From Thermomucor indicae-seudaticae (taxonomy: Eukaryota > Mucoromycota > Mucoromycetes > Mucorales > Lichtheimiaceae), in NCBI GenBank assembly GCA_000787465.1, contig JSYX01000508.1:1-23608 (forward strand): 23,608 bases of DNA, written 5' to 3'. Below are positions 9,299 through 20,636 of the stretch, piece after piece. Within the stretch, counting starts at the first letter, position 1, and each line of letters opens with the position of its first letter. The notes beneath the pieces were generated by a model. That model ran no database searches, was not told where the DNA came from, and was given only the letters and a program-made list of their open reading frames with translations. A program made the translations under genes and the position numbers.

Positions 9299-10868
9299 TC
9301 ATTGACCATTTTCTGTATCGTTATGTTCTTGAACACGTTTGGATCTTGACAGGCTATAATTCCAAGTACTGCTGCTCAATCTCCAGTCAAATATACGGTA
9401 AGCTAACCAAGATGCTTCAAGTACTGCATAGCCTAGCACGATTTCCAATACTCCTGCACCCCACCCCGGACAAAATGCTCGCCAACCTCCTTCATCGCGC
9501 CACGTCCGCAGCACGCAGTCAAAGAAGCCGTCATAATAATACTGCGTCGAAGAAGAAGAAGGAACAAGAAGACCGGTGTCTTGCAACATCAGTTTGAATA
9601 GCACAGTGTCCACAGGATAAATGATCGCGCGTGCAATCATGCTGCTGATAATACCAGCTGCAATTTCAGGGTAGTACGTGCGCAGAATCGATCGCTCTTC
9701 CTTGTTGTTGCGGCTCGTCAAGATCTGTTCAGCCATTGAATCTAGTTCTGGATTATAAGCGGAACTCGCGGATGTAGCTGTGCCAGTGCGCTGTTGTTCT
9801 TGTTCTTCTACAGCAGCCAAAGCTCGTCGTACGGCAGCACGCCGCCTTGCCCAGTCTCGACGCCTTGGATGGTGATGATGCGAGTGGTTGTTGGGAGAAG
9901 AAGAAAACATAAAGATCCGATGCATCCGCTTATACAGAAACATGAGCATACTTTCCGTCACATAGTTCAAAATGCAGGAAGGCACAAAGACAGATATGAG
10001 CGGAGGCCGTCGCCGCGATCCTGCCGCCGCCGCCACCCCGATAAAGCGGGCTAATTCTGTCTTGTAGAGTCGCACGAAATCTTTGACACTTGTTATCAGC
10101 CGGACAGGTGATGCGGGTTGAACACGGAGTATAAGCGCGTTTCGGTAAAACGGATAAAGCGGGATGCTGATACACCAATGAAGCCTGAGATCAATGAAAG
10201 CGTGAGCATCAGCGCGCGCAGAAAGGAGTTCTCCCGATCAATTGTTACCCTGCACTTAGCAGACGAAAAGCAACTTTTCGAATCCAGGATGCATCGTCGT
10301 TTTTCCACGGCCATCGTAAAATAACGTTGTTTACTACGGATTCATAGCCGCCCGTAACAGCTTGACCCAGCAATCCCATTCCGAAACCGGCATACAGGCC
10401 CCCTATACCCTGTCGACGGCCTATATCCCACAGGTATCCAGCACAATACATGGGTGTATGTGTTCTCCACGCGTAAGGTGTCGAGAATGCTTGGAGTCGG
10501 TGCCGTACCCCGACCACGGGGAAACAAAAGATATAGTTGACAACCATGGTGCCGACCGTCAACATGCCACCTGCCAAGTTTTCTTTGAGTTCTTTTCAGG
10601 AAAGAAATAAAGGCTTGCCGTCAGTTTTTACATTTACGGTAGAAAATGGACAATAGTTCGTTTTCCGGATAAAACAACCTCTTTCCTCAATCGGTGCCCC
10701 GTAACGACTCACGGAGGTTATGACATCAACTTGGGCTCGAGAAACGGCATTGGCGATGCGATGCAATCGTTGGATTTCTTCTGGTTCAGTTTCAGGACTA
10801 TCCGGACTCGTACGGTTCTCAATGCTGCTTCCCAAGGACAGCAGACTCAAATAGGCTGTCAGAGTCAT
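9299..10868 (-). CDS. SLC25A46/Ugo1-like degenerate mitochondrial carrier
   Basis: Minus-strand gene of about 455 codons. Exon 1 from ATG 10868 encodes MTLTAYLSLLSLGSS and an acidic/hydrophilic N-terminus ending near QVDVITS. A second exon (about 10600-10254) starts KENLAGGMLTVGTMVVNYIF and contains GLYAGFGMGLLGQAVTGGYE. An intron (about 10190-10253) joins LLSAG to LHWCISIPLYPFYRNALILRVQ. The last exon carries a low-complexity insertion (HSHHHHPRRRDWARRRAAV) and then IAAGIISSMIARAIIYPVDTVLFKLMLQ, YYDGFFDCVLRTWRDEGGWRAF, GWGAGVLEIVLGYAVLEASW. Carrier repeats are visible, but the P-x-[DE]-x-x-[KR] signatures are degenerate, as in outer-membrane SLC25A46/Ugo1 proteins that act in mitochondrial fusion and lipid handling rather than solute exchange. 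The exon 1/2 junction could not be made to fit a strong donor. Divergent from RPT4, 147 bp apart. Confidence 0.7.
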
Positions 10869-11015
10869 TTTTCACTCGAGTTTTGGAAAAAGCAGAGAGA
10901 GAGAACGATTGCGGAGCTACAAAGTTGGGAGAGCGAGAAAAAGAACAGATGACGTTGCTGGCACTTATTACGCGTTCGCTGGTGTTTCTGAAAAGGGAAT
11001 ATCATTTTTCTCGAC
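10869..11015. promoter_or_regulatory. 147-bp divergent promoter, carrier gene / RPT4
   Basis: The two start codons face away from each other with only 147 bp between them, so both core promoters must lie in or very near this interval. It holds a GAGAGAGA run near 10895-10904 and A-rich patches. I saw no match to the yeast proteasome-associated control element GGTGGCAAA. Confidence 0.5.
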
Positions 11016-12151
11016 ATGACATCGATCCAAGGCTCGTCAAACCATCCCGATAATGATCCAAAAGAAAAAGCGCTAAGCAATTACCGGAGATGCCTGCTAA
11101 AGCATCGCGAATTGGACGCCAAACTGAAAGAAAGTGCGTGCGTTCGAGAGATCACGGAAGGCGGTATAGTCAGTCCTAACTAAACCTCCTTTAATAAAGT
11201 GCGTCTCGGTCTACGGTCGCTCGAGAAGGAATATGAAAAGTCAGAAGAGGACATCAAGGCTCTGCAGAGTGTCGGACAAGTGATTGGCGAAGTCTTGAAG
11301 CAATTGGATGACGAACGATGTAAGCCTCCCTTGGCCTCAACTACGCTCAACCCGTGTGCAAACCGCATGTTCGCTAATGGAATAATAACTCTCCCAGTCA
11401 TTGTAAAAAACACAAGTGGTCCCCGATATGTTGTTGGATGCCGTAACACTGTCGATAAAGAAAAACTGAAACAAGGAGCACGCGTTGCGCTGGATATGAC
11501 TACCCTTACTATCATGCGCATATTGCCACGTGAAGTAGACCCATTGGTATACAACATGTCAATAGAAGACCCAGGAAATGTTAGTTTCACCGGTATTGGT
11601 GGTCTCTCTGAGCAAATTCGAGAACTTCGAGAGGTAACGTGCATGGTCGGTCAACAAACCTTGTGCTGGTCAAATCATTCATTCAGGGTGGTCCACGTAG
11701 GTGATCGAATTGCCATTGTTAAATCCAGAACTCTTTTTGCGTGTCGGCGTAAAACCACCAAAAGGTGTCTTGTTGTACGGTCCGCCGGGCACAGGAAAAA
11801 CGCTATTAGCCAAGGCTGTCGCCAGTACCTTGTCTGTCAACTTTCTAAAAGTCGTCTCAAGTGCAATTGTTGATAAATACATTGGTGAAAGTGCACGATT
11901 AATTCGCGAAATGTTTGGTATGTAAATGGCTGTTTGCGCACTTGCGCGAAAGGAACGTATATAACTTGAATGGCCCACATTTAGGGTATGCTAAAGAACA
12001 CGAACCTTGCATTATTTTTATGGACGAAATTGATGCTATCGGCGGACGTCGTTTCTCGGAAGGAACATCGGCTGATCGAGAAATTCAACGTACTCTTATG
12101 GAGGTGAATAATATCTTATGTCGATCTTTGTTTGGAGTGTTACTAAATCCG

Positions 12152-12184
<33 letters not shown>

Positions 12185-12714
12185 GTGTAGCTGCTTAATC
12201 AAATGGACGGTTTCGACTACTTGGGACAGACAAAGTTAATCATGGCGACCAATCGACCTGATACACTCGACCCAGCTTTATTGCGACCTGGCCGTCTTGA
12301 TCGAAAGATTGAGATTCCTCTACCAAACGAGCAAGGCAGATTAGAGATTTTAAAGATTCATGCTGGAAATATTGCAAAGCACGGTGACCTTGGTACGATC
12401 TCGGAGAATGTTGCAGTCTAGCCGGATGCACACTCACCATTGCTTTCTTTTTTACCTTGAAAAGATTATGAAGCTATTGTCAAACTGTCGGACGGCTTTA
12501 ACGGTGCTGATTTGCGAAATGTCTGCACAGAAGCTGGTGAGTTTTCTGGTTTGCTCCATCATCGACAACAAATTTATTAAAAATGGGGCCAAAAGGCATG
12601 TTTGCTATTCGAGAAGAACGCGATTATTGTATCCAAGAAGATTTCATGAAGGCAGTCCGGAAGGTTGCAGAAGCCAAGAAACTCGAGACGAAATTGGATT
12701 ACGAAAAGATATAG
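11016..12714 (+). CDS. RPT4: 26S proteasome regulatory particle ATPase Rpt4 (PSMC6)
   Basis: Eight exons (11016-11133, 11200-11319, 11398-11633, 11701-11917, 11985-12103, 12191-12392, 12465-12536, 12596-12714) join in frame to 400 residues; the human orthologue has 389. Rpt4 is one of six AAA+ ATPases of the base ring that unfold ubiquitinated substrates into the 20S core. An N-terminal coiled coil ([42 protein letters not shown]) leads to the OB domain ([40 protein letters not shown]) and the AAA domain. Visible there are Walker A GPPGTGKT, Walker [21 protein letters not shown], second region of homology [21 protein letters not shown], and the C-terminal [23 protein letters not shown]...[12 protein letters not shown]. 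The wording matches Rpt4 rather than other Rpt subunits, and the end (DYEKI) lacks HbYX, as expected. Intron 5 carries a CTA repeat. Confidence 0.97.
12152..12184 (+). repeat. (CTA)n microsatellite in RPT4 intron 5
   Basis: Ten CTA units plus an imperfect one, lying six bases from the GTGTAG 3' splice site of RPT4 intron 5. The tract occupies the place where a polypyrimidine tract and branch site would normally be. Confidence 0.95.
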
Positions 12715-13299
12715 CGGCCATGTTATCTGTTCAATACTAAGCTTTCTCTTGGCTTCACAGAGAAACCCGATAACTTGTAATTCAATCGCCGTCTAAAGAC
12801 GATGTCTGATGTTGGCACACTGGGCCCAGGTCCAGATTGACTTTGCGTCTTGAAATGAAAGGCTGGCGTGTGTAAATTGCGGTAATGACAAAAGTGGTTT
12901 GTGCTACCCTTTAAGACAAATTGCGTAGACCAAGATTTGAAATGCTTGAGTCGAGTTTACACACTGACGTTGGAAGTAGTTTGCAATAGGATTTGCGACG
13001 TTTGTCCGTCAGTAAATTACAATTACGACAAAAGACATTAGTTTTCTATTACGTAGGATAAAATAGCGTTTACCTAGTTCCGTCGAAGCAACATAGAGAG
13101 GGCACTTTTCGCTACATTACGTTTCGTAGAGCTTTTTGCACAGATAAGATCCTCGTTTCTTCCAGTCGCGGTGAAGCAAAGGCAAGACGGCATAAAGTTA
13201 TTTTCAAACAGAAAGGAACGACAGTAAAGGACATTATGCATTCTATTTATTTCTTTCAGACGCAGAACCGGTCGCTTGGCTGAAAAAGAGTGACATAAC
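12715..13299. other. Intergenic, probable transposon debris
   Basis: No gene recognised. Related 23-bp blocks ending in GACAAAAG occur near 12872-12894 and 13013-13035, and a GTGTGTAAA/TTTACACAC inverted pair is at about 12867 and 12955. They may be remnants of terminal repeats of the Tc1/mariner copy that follows. The first part must hold the RPT4 3' UTR. Confidence 0.3.
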
Positions 13300-13560
13300 G
13301 AGCGAATGTACGTCTTCCCAGAAGACGGGTACTCCATGCCACACAGATAGCTATGACCGCTGGTGGAACAAAACCACCGGAACCACGACGAGTGGACTTC
13401 CCAGAGTTCATGACCTGAACCCAATTGGACACGTGTGGAGCATATTGAAGCGAAACAACTCGAAGAGAAAAGCATTCTATTAAGAACAACAAGCAATTGA
13501 TCCACACCCTTTATGAAGACATCCACCAAAGTAGTAGTAGAGAGTATGCTGAACCGATGT
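13300..13560 (+). mobile_element. Fragment of a second Tc1/mariner transposase
   Basis: Plus-strand translation with one frameshift gives the C-terminal part of a DD34D/E transposase. TYVFPEDG is followed in the next frame by TPCHTDSYDRWWNKTTG, equivalent to the QDGAPCHT-type motif around the second catalytic aspartate. Then comes LPRVHDLNPIGHVWSILKRN, equivalent to SPDLNPIEHVWSILKR. The conserved glutamate of NPIEH is glycine here. It is not a close copy of the relic at 196-1120. It stops about 110 bp from the stop codon of the convergent MFSD5-like gene. Only a dead fragment; no clear ends. Confidence 0.75.
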
Positions 13561-13668
13561 CGTGGCGAATTTTTTAAGGCAGGTGGTTATCACAATCCTC
13601 ATCACGAATGGGGGTGTGCAAGAAGACAAAGCTGAATTTGTCAGTTGGATGGATGTTCTTCTTGATCG

Positions 13669-15371
13669 TTACGATACGTGGTTGTATTTTAGAACGAGTA
13701 GTATCGAGCCCGTGAGTGTAATACAGGAGCAAATACCAAAAAGCATGGCTGACGAGAGCTCTTCAACCTACGCAAGATAAGTTTGTTTGTTTGTGCCGTA
13801 TCGGGGAGGGGGGCTTCGAAATACCACGAACATGCAACATGACGAGACCAACAGAAACATTCATTGGTATTCGTAACAAGGTCATGACACCAGCACGCGT
13901 TTCTTCGGGTATCGCTTCAGCCTTGAGGGACGCTATGGATGGATAATAGAGACCCGTGGAAAATTCAAATACGTGGTAGGCTACAGTCAGATAGAGTACC
14001 TATTTATCATCGCCGCGGGTGAGAGAGGGGAACGAACTAAAAAAAAACCGAAATAAGAGGACCTTACCGATGATCGTCGTCCGTAGTAAGCCATGGCGCA
14101 GAACGCAAGACTCGCTAAACTGAGAGCCGCAGCTAGGATCTTGTCGTGTCTGGCAAAGCCCTTGACAGCCTGAAACGTCAGCGATCCGAGCATGACAGCC
14201 AGCATCATGGTCGAGAATAGGTATCCGAGTGGGAGTGCTGTTGTTGATTAGGTGGATTATTATTACAAGAAAGGTTCACTTTAGGTGTCAATTATAAACA
14301 AACCCTCTGTGTTGTCGGCGTTTTCGATGGCCGGGGTATACAATAGAACGAAAATATACATGGCACATTCGAACACGGTCTGAGCCGCACCCAGCACAAG
14401 AATATTGGAGTCTATTTGGAGGTCGGTGATAGCTTCTATGTAATCTATGTATGTAAAAAAGAAGGCTTTTTTTACCTTTATATAAGACGAGACATCCATC
14501 ACGTAGGCTTTCCATGACGCGCACCTTGACTTCTCCATAATTTTCAGACCACGAAAAGAGAATCAGACCGGACGCTATGCAAAGCAAGAGGATGGCCACC
14601 AAGAAGGGCGCCGCGAAAAAATGCTGCTCATAAGAAGAAGAATAATCCACCACGCCATTGGCCACGATCCCAGCCAGGATCGCCACCAGGCTGTTCAAAA
14701 AGGTCGCGGTCGCAAACGTTCGAGCTCGCCATTCGCCAGGTAACCCGCGCGCGCTGTGTTCGGCCACATACCACGCTTCAAACACGCTGTATAACAGCGC
14801 GGTCGCGGTCCCGGACATCATGTGCGATACGAGGAGTAACGCGTACGCTGGGACCAGACGCAGCAACAGTGAACAGAGGGTCGTCCAACAGAACACAAGA
14901 CATACGCGTCGACGACCCCTTTTTTTTGGTTGTTGGTCAATAGATGAAAAAAAGACAATGTTGGTCTCTCTCTGTCTCTCTCTTTTCGTTTTTCCACTTT
15001 ATATAGATACGGTACCATGAATCAGCGAGACTCCCAAGCGTGGTGCCTGCGACGGCACCCGTCACGAAGCCCGTGAGGAACAAAATCGCAATCTCGGACA
15101 GACTGAGGCCATACGACTGGTATAACTTGTACAAGTATGGGCCCTGAAGCCAATCGGCACCTAGACAATAGGCCCCGCTGCATCATTGAGCTACTACTAC
15201 TCGACCCCCATACGAAACGATGATCCTTTTTTCTTCTCTCTCTATATATATACCCATTACAAGCAAATACACAGAAAGGTAGTTGTATTGCAATTCTGTC
15301 AATGACCGCTTCATCTTTTCGGTTGCCTCATTGTACTGCTGCTGTTCGACTTGGAATGGCTCGATTGTCAT
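13669..15371 (-). CDS. MFSD5-like major facilitator (molybdate-anion transporter family)
   Basis: Seven exons reconstruct to about 425 residues. The start ATG 15371 gives MTIEPFQVEQQQYNEATEK, then LQYNYLSVYLLVMGADWLQGPYLYKLYQSYG and IAILFLTGFVTGAVAGTTLGSLADSWGRRRVCLVFC, the MFS loop 2-3 region. This is followed by SGTATALLYSVFEAWYVAEHSARG, FLNSLVAILAGIVANGVVDY, FSWSENYGE, QTVFECAMYIFVLLYTPAIE, LPLGYLFSTMMLAVMLGS, YHVFEFSTGLYYPSIASLKAEAIPEETRAGVMTLLRIPMN, and the end VEELSSAMLFGICSCITLTGSILLVLKYNHVS. FEAWYVAEH and the STGLYYPSIASL/IPEETRA block are hallmarks of the MFSD5/MFS_5 family, whose algal member MOT2 carries molybdate. The substrate here is not shown. About 12 membrane helices. The donor of the last intron is unusual (GTTCGT). 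Head to tail with the upstream phosphatase gene (225 bp). Confidence 0.87.
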
Positions 15372-15595
15372 TTCCAACGTTTCAGCAAAAAAGACAGACC
15401 AGTAAAGCGGGAAATGAAAACGATCCGGCTCTAAAGAAGAAAGGCACTAAAATTGTATAGGTGATCTTCGTCAACCAAAAAAAAACTATGTATATCTAGA
15501 TAGAGACAATGGCATCAAAAGAGATTGTATTATTATACTCTGACGCTTTCGGTAGCTTACTTGTTGAAGCGGCTAACTTTTTTTAGCCAAGGCCC

Positions 15596-18500
15596 CTAGA
15601 GTTCATGATTGACCTTGAACGGGTTGCGTCCAGGCTTGGCCCTGTGTTTGTTGGCCATCGGTATAGCTATAGAGCAATAGATTACTTTGTCAACACTCTA
15701 AATTATACAGCTTTCTACACAAACTTACGTTCACCGTTTTCCCACCACTTTTCGCCATGAGTGCTTGGCCGAGGTAGTACTCCTACTACTGGTAATGTAA
15801 CTTGTGTGTGCCATTTTTCTGTCAGGTAACCCATACATCGTTTTTCTTTTTCTTTTCCACCCGTGTGGCACTCACATGAAGTTGTTAAATCGATGAGCTC
15901 AGACTTTTCAGTTGGTTTGATGGCCAAGTCGGCCAAGCTCTGCTTATACAGTTCTTTCTGCAACCTTTCTTTCGCCGCATGATCCAGCATGAGTATCTAT
16001 GACTCTTTCCATGAGCTGCTCTCCTCCTCCTTCTTCCGATTATCATTGATCGAGACATACTTTAACTTCAAACAGTGCAAGCACTTTTTTTTATATAAAG
16101 TAAAAAATAAAGATCAGTGACTCCAAAGACGATCATGGGGATAGAGCCTACGGTTTACCTGGACGATGGTCTGACGTATACAGTTCAGCACGCGCATACT
16201 GCAATTGATTTACATTCGAGCCCTTGTATAGAATCCTGTCCGTCCACCCTGGAATTCGCTGTTTTTCGCTAAAAAAAAAGAAAATGTATATGGGGCGCCA
16301 AGCAACCAAAAAAAAGGCGCTCTATTTACCTCGTATCATAGTTGTCAGTTCCATTGTCATACTTGTATGTGGGCAAAAACGTAATTGGACCCTCTTTATA
16401 GCCAAAAAACACGTTACCAGCGCGCATTTCATTTTGAAGCTACAAATAATCAGATCGCTGTTTCCATCAGTAAAAAACAAACTAGTTACCTGATCCGCTC
16501 TAAGCAATGCGTCGATATTAGCCTGCCTAGCGTACATTCGTGCCTATATATAGATATATATAAGAATAGACACATCATGCTTGTATGTTGAAAGAGCAAG
16601 CAAGCTTACTTCTTCGTTGGATAGCGACACGCGGTAATTTAGATCACTCAGCCAAAACACGCAGCTGGCCCGAAATATTATTTACATGAGCACACGATTT
16701 GCTCCATGACAGATCTCTCTCTTTCTTGCTTACTCATGACTATCGATCGTTCTCCCTCGAAGGAACCTCAAACCTTGATTGATCGTATGGAAATTGGCAT
16801 TTCTCTCATCATAGTTGCTCTGGCCTATATGTCCCCATCCTTTACTTTTTTCCGTCCACATAATAACCAAATCATCTTTTTTACCTGAAGCAAAATGAGC
16901 CGCCAAGAAACATAGGCTTGTGTTGCCGTAATCCATGCGGATAGCTACAGCGCCCTTGTTGCCAGCAATACCCATATAACCTGTCTGTGCGTGTGTCACT
17001 TGGCGTGAGTTGTTCTATCAGCCTCTCTTCCTCTTTCGCAAAGAATAAACCTTTTTGATGGCTGTCTCTACATTCCGAATGTCTTCCAATATATCAGCCT
17101 TGACAAAAATGATCAGTGCAGCACCCACAAGCTGATTGGAGCAAAGCATAACGTATCGGGTGGATGACTTGTGGTTTAATGTAGCCTCGATTTGCTTTTC
17201 CCACACTTTACTAAGTTCTCCTTGTTAGGAAGAAAACACACTCTTTTCTACCCCCCTTTCGTCTCATCACACCCACCGTTTGCTGGCATCTGTGGCCATC
17301 ACCTATAAGTTGACAAGGCCTTTTAGTACATGTAAAACCAAGGCGTAATACTCTTTTGATTCGATGGTACAACCTGTTGCGGGGACAATTCGACTACTTC
17401 TTGTAACCCAACGGCATATATATCAGGTTCTTGCGTGCTCCCTTTTTTTTTCGCTCATGATATTAATGATACAAGAGTCCCCTTAACTGTTTCTTTTTTC
17501 TCTGCTTACATCGTCGATGCTGTAGCAGCCAAGGCTCCAAGGGCTCGCCTTTAAACGGCTTGCCGTTGAGATTGTAAGTGCCACAAAAGATCGTGACCTT
17601 GCGACTGCTTAAATATTTTTTGGACCTGAAAAGCGTAGATTTCCTTTTAGCTTGAGCTTCGTTGGCTGAGCGCGAGCAAGATCAATTACTGTTCAATCAT
17701 GAGTCTTGAGACGGATTCACTGATCGGATCGTGTATCACGATCTCTTGTTGTCCAATAAGTTTGCCCTATAAATAAAGTATCAATCACTCTATCCTCCTC
17801 CCCTCCTCCTTGGTTCTATATATATGCACATACAAGCAGTTCATCAATGACTTCTTGCTTACTCTTGTCCTGGAAGTTATTGATAAAAAAGCGATTGGCA
17901 GACCGAGTCGCATCGCTCAATACATTCATAAAGGTGACTTTGCCCGTTCGCGTGAAGGCCGTCTTTAATGCGCCTGTGCCTGCATAAATCTTGGAGAGTT
18001 TATCCCCATTCTCGGCCCACAAGTGCGAATGCTTGCCCAGCAAGAGTTCATTTTGATCGCTGGTCTGAAAGCAGTTGTAAATGTATTCTTGCAAGGCCGA
18101 CCAGGATATCTTGTTTTGCACCAGGTTGGTTCTGTCCAAACAGTCCATGCAGTTTGTCCGGAACACGCCCTGTTGCGTCGAAATGATGCGGTTATCAGCC
18201 GTGGCCATCAAAAAGTACCCGGAATCGTCCAGGAATGGCCGCACTTGTTCTATCAGCGCAGCCAGGTTGTGGTAGTTGCCACCGCGACACTCGGCGTGCA
18301 CGTCAAAATGGACCATCTGGACTTGCAAGTCAAGGTGCTTGACCGCGTCGTGAAACGCGTTCGCCAGCACGGATTCGCCGCCCGAAGAACTCTCGCGTTT
18401 GGACAAGAGATTGATATTGCATATGGACTGGTATCGATCCAGAAGTTCGGTAAAATGGCGCCTCACAGCTGGCAGCGTCGCATCCAGGCTTCGCGATATT

Positions 18501-19725
18501 TGTATCTTTTGGTTCACTATCCCTTGCTGTTCCCAAAACACTATACACAGATCTGTATAAGTGTCCCTTCCGCCGTTTCTTTCTTGGTAGACGGACTCAC
18601 CGGGTACACTGCCTCTCACTTGGGTAAATGCAAAACATTGCCGCTCAGAACACAGTATCGTCTCTGTCTTTTTTTTTTTCGGGAGTATATGTGTGGACCC
18701 GTGAGAGACTTATAGAGAATCATTCTTACCTCGACAAAATTCGCCACATGCCCGTTATCATCAATACCGCGTGAATTGAAGCGCGTTCCAGCACGCTTAC
18801 AACTCAATTTGGAGACCACCGATAAATCATGCATTTCGTTATGGATGCAGACTGATTCCACGCCAACATAGCCACGAATCGCAAAGACCTTTTCTTGCTT
18901 CATCGGTCTCTCTCTCTCTCTCTTTACACAATGTGCGACAGTACTTACCAGAAAGCCAGCACGGTCAAACTTGATGCGTGTATTGTGATCCAATTTCTCT
19001 CGAAAATCCAGTAATCCAGACACAAGAAACTTGTTCCACAAGAAATGATCGTCAAATGCATAAATTCCGGTATGACTCGGATCCGACATCCTTTTTTTGC
19101 CCTCTCCCCCATATCAGTTATCTTGTCTTCCTTGTTAACAACGGCGAAGATCTAACCTGGATTGCAGTGTTCGTGTCAAGTCAAAATCCGGCGTGAAATA
19201 AAAGCTGCCGGTCGAAAAGAGTTTTTGAAGGTGGGCACACGGATGTTCCCAATCCTCGTCGTTGCTCGTCGTGTCTTCGCTGCTATCCTCATTCTCTTCT
19301 GACCAATCATCATATCTCGAAGTCGAAAGCGAGTAAAACGAGACCGCCTGAATCTTGTATACTTCTTCGCCTGCGCGTATTCTTCCTACCGGAACGCAAT
19401 CGGTCACCATGGCCACGAAGCATTCTATGTGCCCAAAAGGGGGGCGTCAGCGAACACGCCCCGTACGAAACATAACCCCCCCTCCGTCATGGCTTCATTA
19501 ACCTGAGGCCACCTGAATCATGCCCAGACATCCAAAAACAGGCCTGCTGTTGAGAATACGCCAAGAGGAATCATCGAAATCAACAAGAGGCACAAAATTG
19601 GCCACCACGCGATGACGGTCCGATTCGTCAAGTACCAAGGCGCCGTAGTTTGCTTCTTGTTGGAGCACGGTAGGTCGCAATGCCAGACCTCGCGGATGCT
19701 CTCTCAGTAAAAGTAGAGATTGCAT
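15596..19725 (-). CDS. Synaptojanin-like phosphoinositide phosphatase (Sac1 + inositol 5-phosphatase)
   Basis: A gene with many introns, about 950-1000 codons. The Sac domain begins at the ATG at 19725: [89 protein letters not shown]. It reaches the catalytic CX5R motif [12 protein letters not shown] (about 18129-18164), which is intact. A linker ([21 protein letters not shown]) leads to the 5-phosphatase domain: [90 protein letters not shown] and TSDHRPV. The C-terminus reads [13 protein letters not shown], holding an NPF motif of the kind bound by EH-domain endocytic proteins. The architecture matches fungal Inp51/52/53: PI(4,5)P2 5-dephosphorylation plus Sac activity on PI4P/PI3P in endocytosis and cortical actin. 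Some middle exon joins, near 17220-17300 and 15830-15890, are uncertain. Confidence 0.9.
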
Positions 19726-20636
19726 AACGAACCAAAAGAGAGAGAGAGAGAGCGAGCCAATCAGAAGTCTTTGCTCTTTCCTTGCCCTTTACGCTCGCGA
19801 GAAGCTTCCTCCACCGCTCAGTATTGTCCACAGACAATATCTCTTCTCGTTAAAGCTATGTACGTTTATTCCATGCGAAGAGATGGGCCCCCTTCCCCGA
19901 ATCATATTAGCGAAGGTAGACCGCAGGGTCGTAGATAAAGAAACCTTCCCTTTAGAAGGTTCATCAATAGCCTATTTGCACAAGTGATTTCGGCTTTATT
20001 CATGAGAAGGCGACAATTCCACCCACAGAGAGCGTTCCATCACGTATAAAGTCCCCAGGTTGCTCTGTTTCAATCACATTTTCGATGAATCAGCACAGTA
20101 TCAAACCTTCTTTTTACATTCAAAAACGCGTGCAAAGTTTTGGCTATTGGCTCTCCGGAAGCCTGTTTCACCTGTGATAAGTTTCCATTTTTGCTTACTG
20201 GAAAGCCCGCGATAGGATACAAGTTTGGATGAAGGCCGGTCCAACACCGTATTCGACATTTATTTCAGCGTTCGTTGTGACCAACGCGTAGGACGTGCGC
20301 TGGAAAAGGACGTTTTAGCGTGGTTGGCATGGCTTTTTCGCTCAGCATTGCGTCGCAAAGGTCCATGTCAAGTAGGGGTTGAGCTGTCATGGAGCGACTG
20401 ACTGCACGCAGCTCGTACGTAACCAACTTGATTTCGTAACAGCATGAGCGAAACCCGTAAAGTGAGAGACAAAAAAAAAAGTTCACAGTCTGGCAATAGT
20501 GCGTGTAGCAATGCGGGGACCGTTTCCCAATGATGCACTCGGGAGACCCACGATTGTGCCTCATGCGAGCTGAATGCGTCATGCTCTTCAAGTCTGGACG
20601 TTGTGCTTTACATAATAAAGAAAAAGATATAATATG
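19726..20636. other. Gene-poor spacer between phosphatase gene and Fanzor-like relic
   Basis: The first 150 bp contain GA repeats and presumably the promoter of the minus-strand phosphatase gene. I see no supportable gene in the rest. Short open frames (for example 20265-20591 on the minus strand) have no known motif and lie just downstream of the Fanzor-like pseudogene, so they may be its 3' flank. Confidence 0.35.

Noticed and set aside
13074..13529. 151-codon minus-strand frame
   Set aside because: The plus strand reads as a Tc1/mariner transposase fragment here; the minus-strand frame is its shadow.
18023..18715. 230-codon plus-strand frame
   Set aside because: Antisense of the Sac domain exon, which contains the catalytic CX5R motif on the minus strand.
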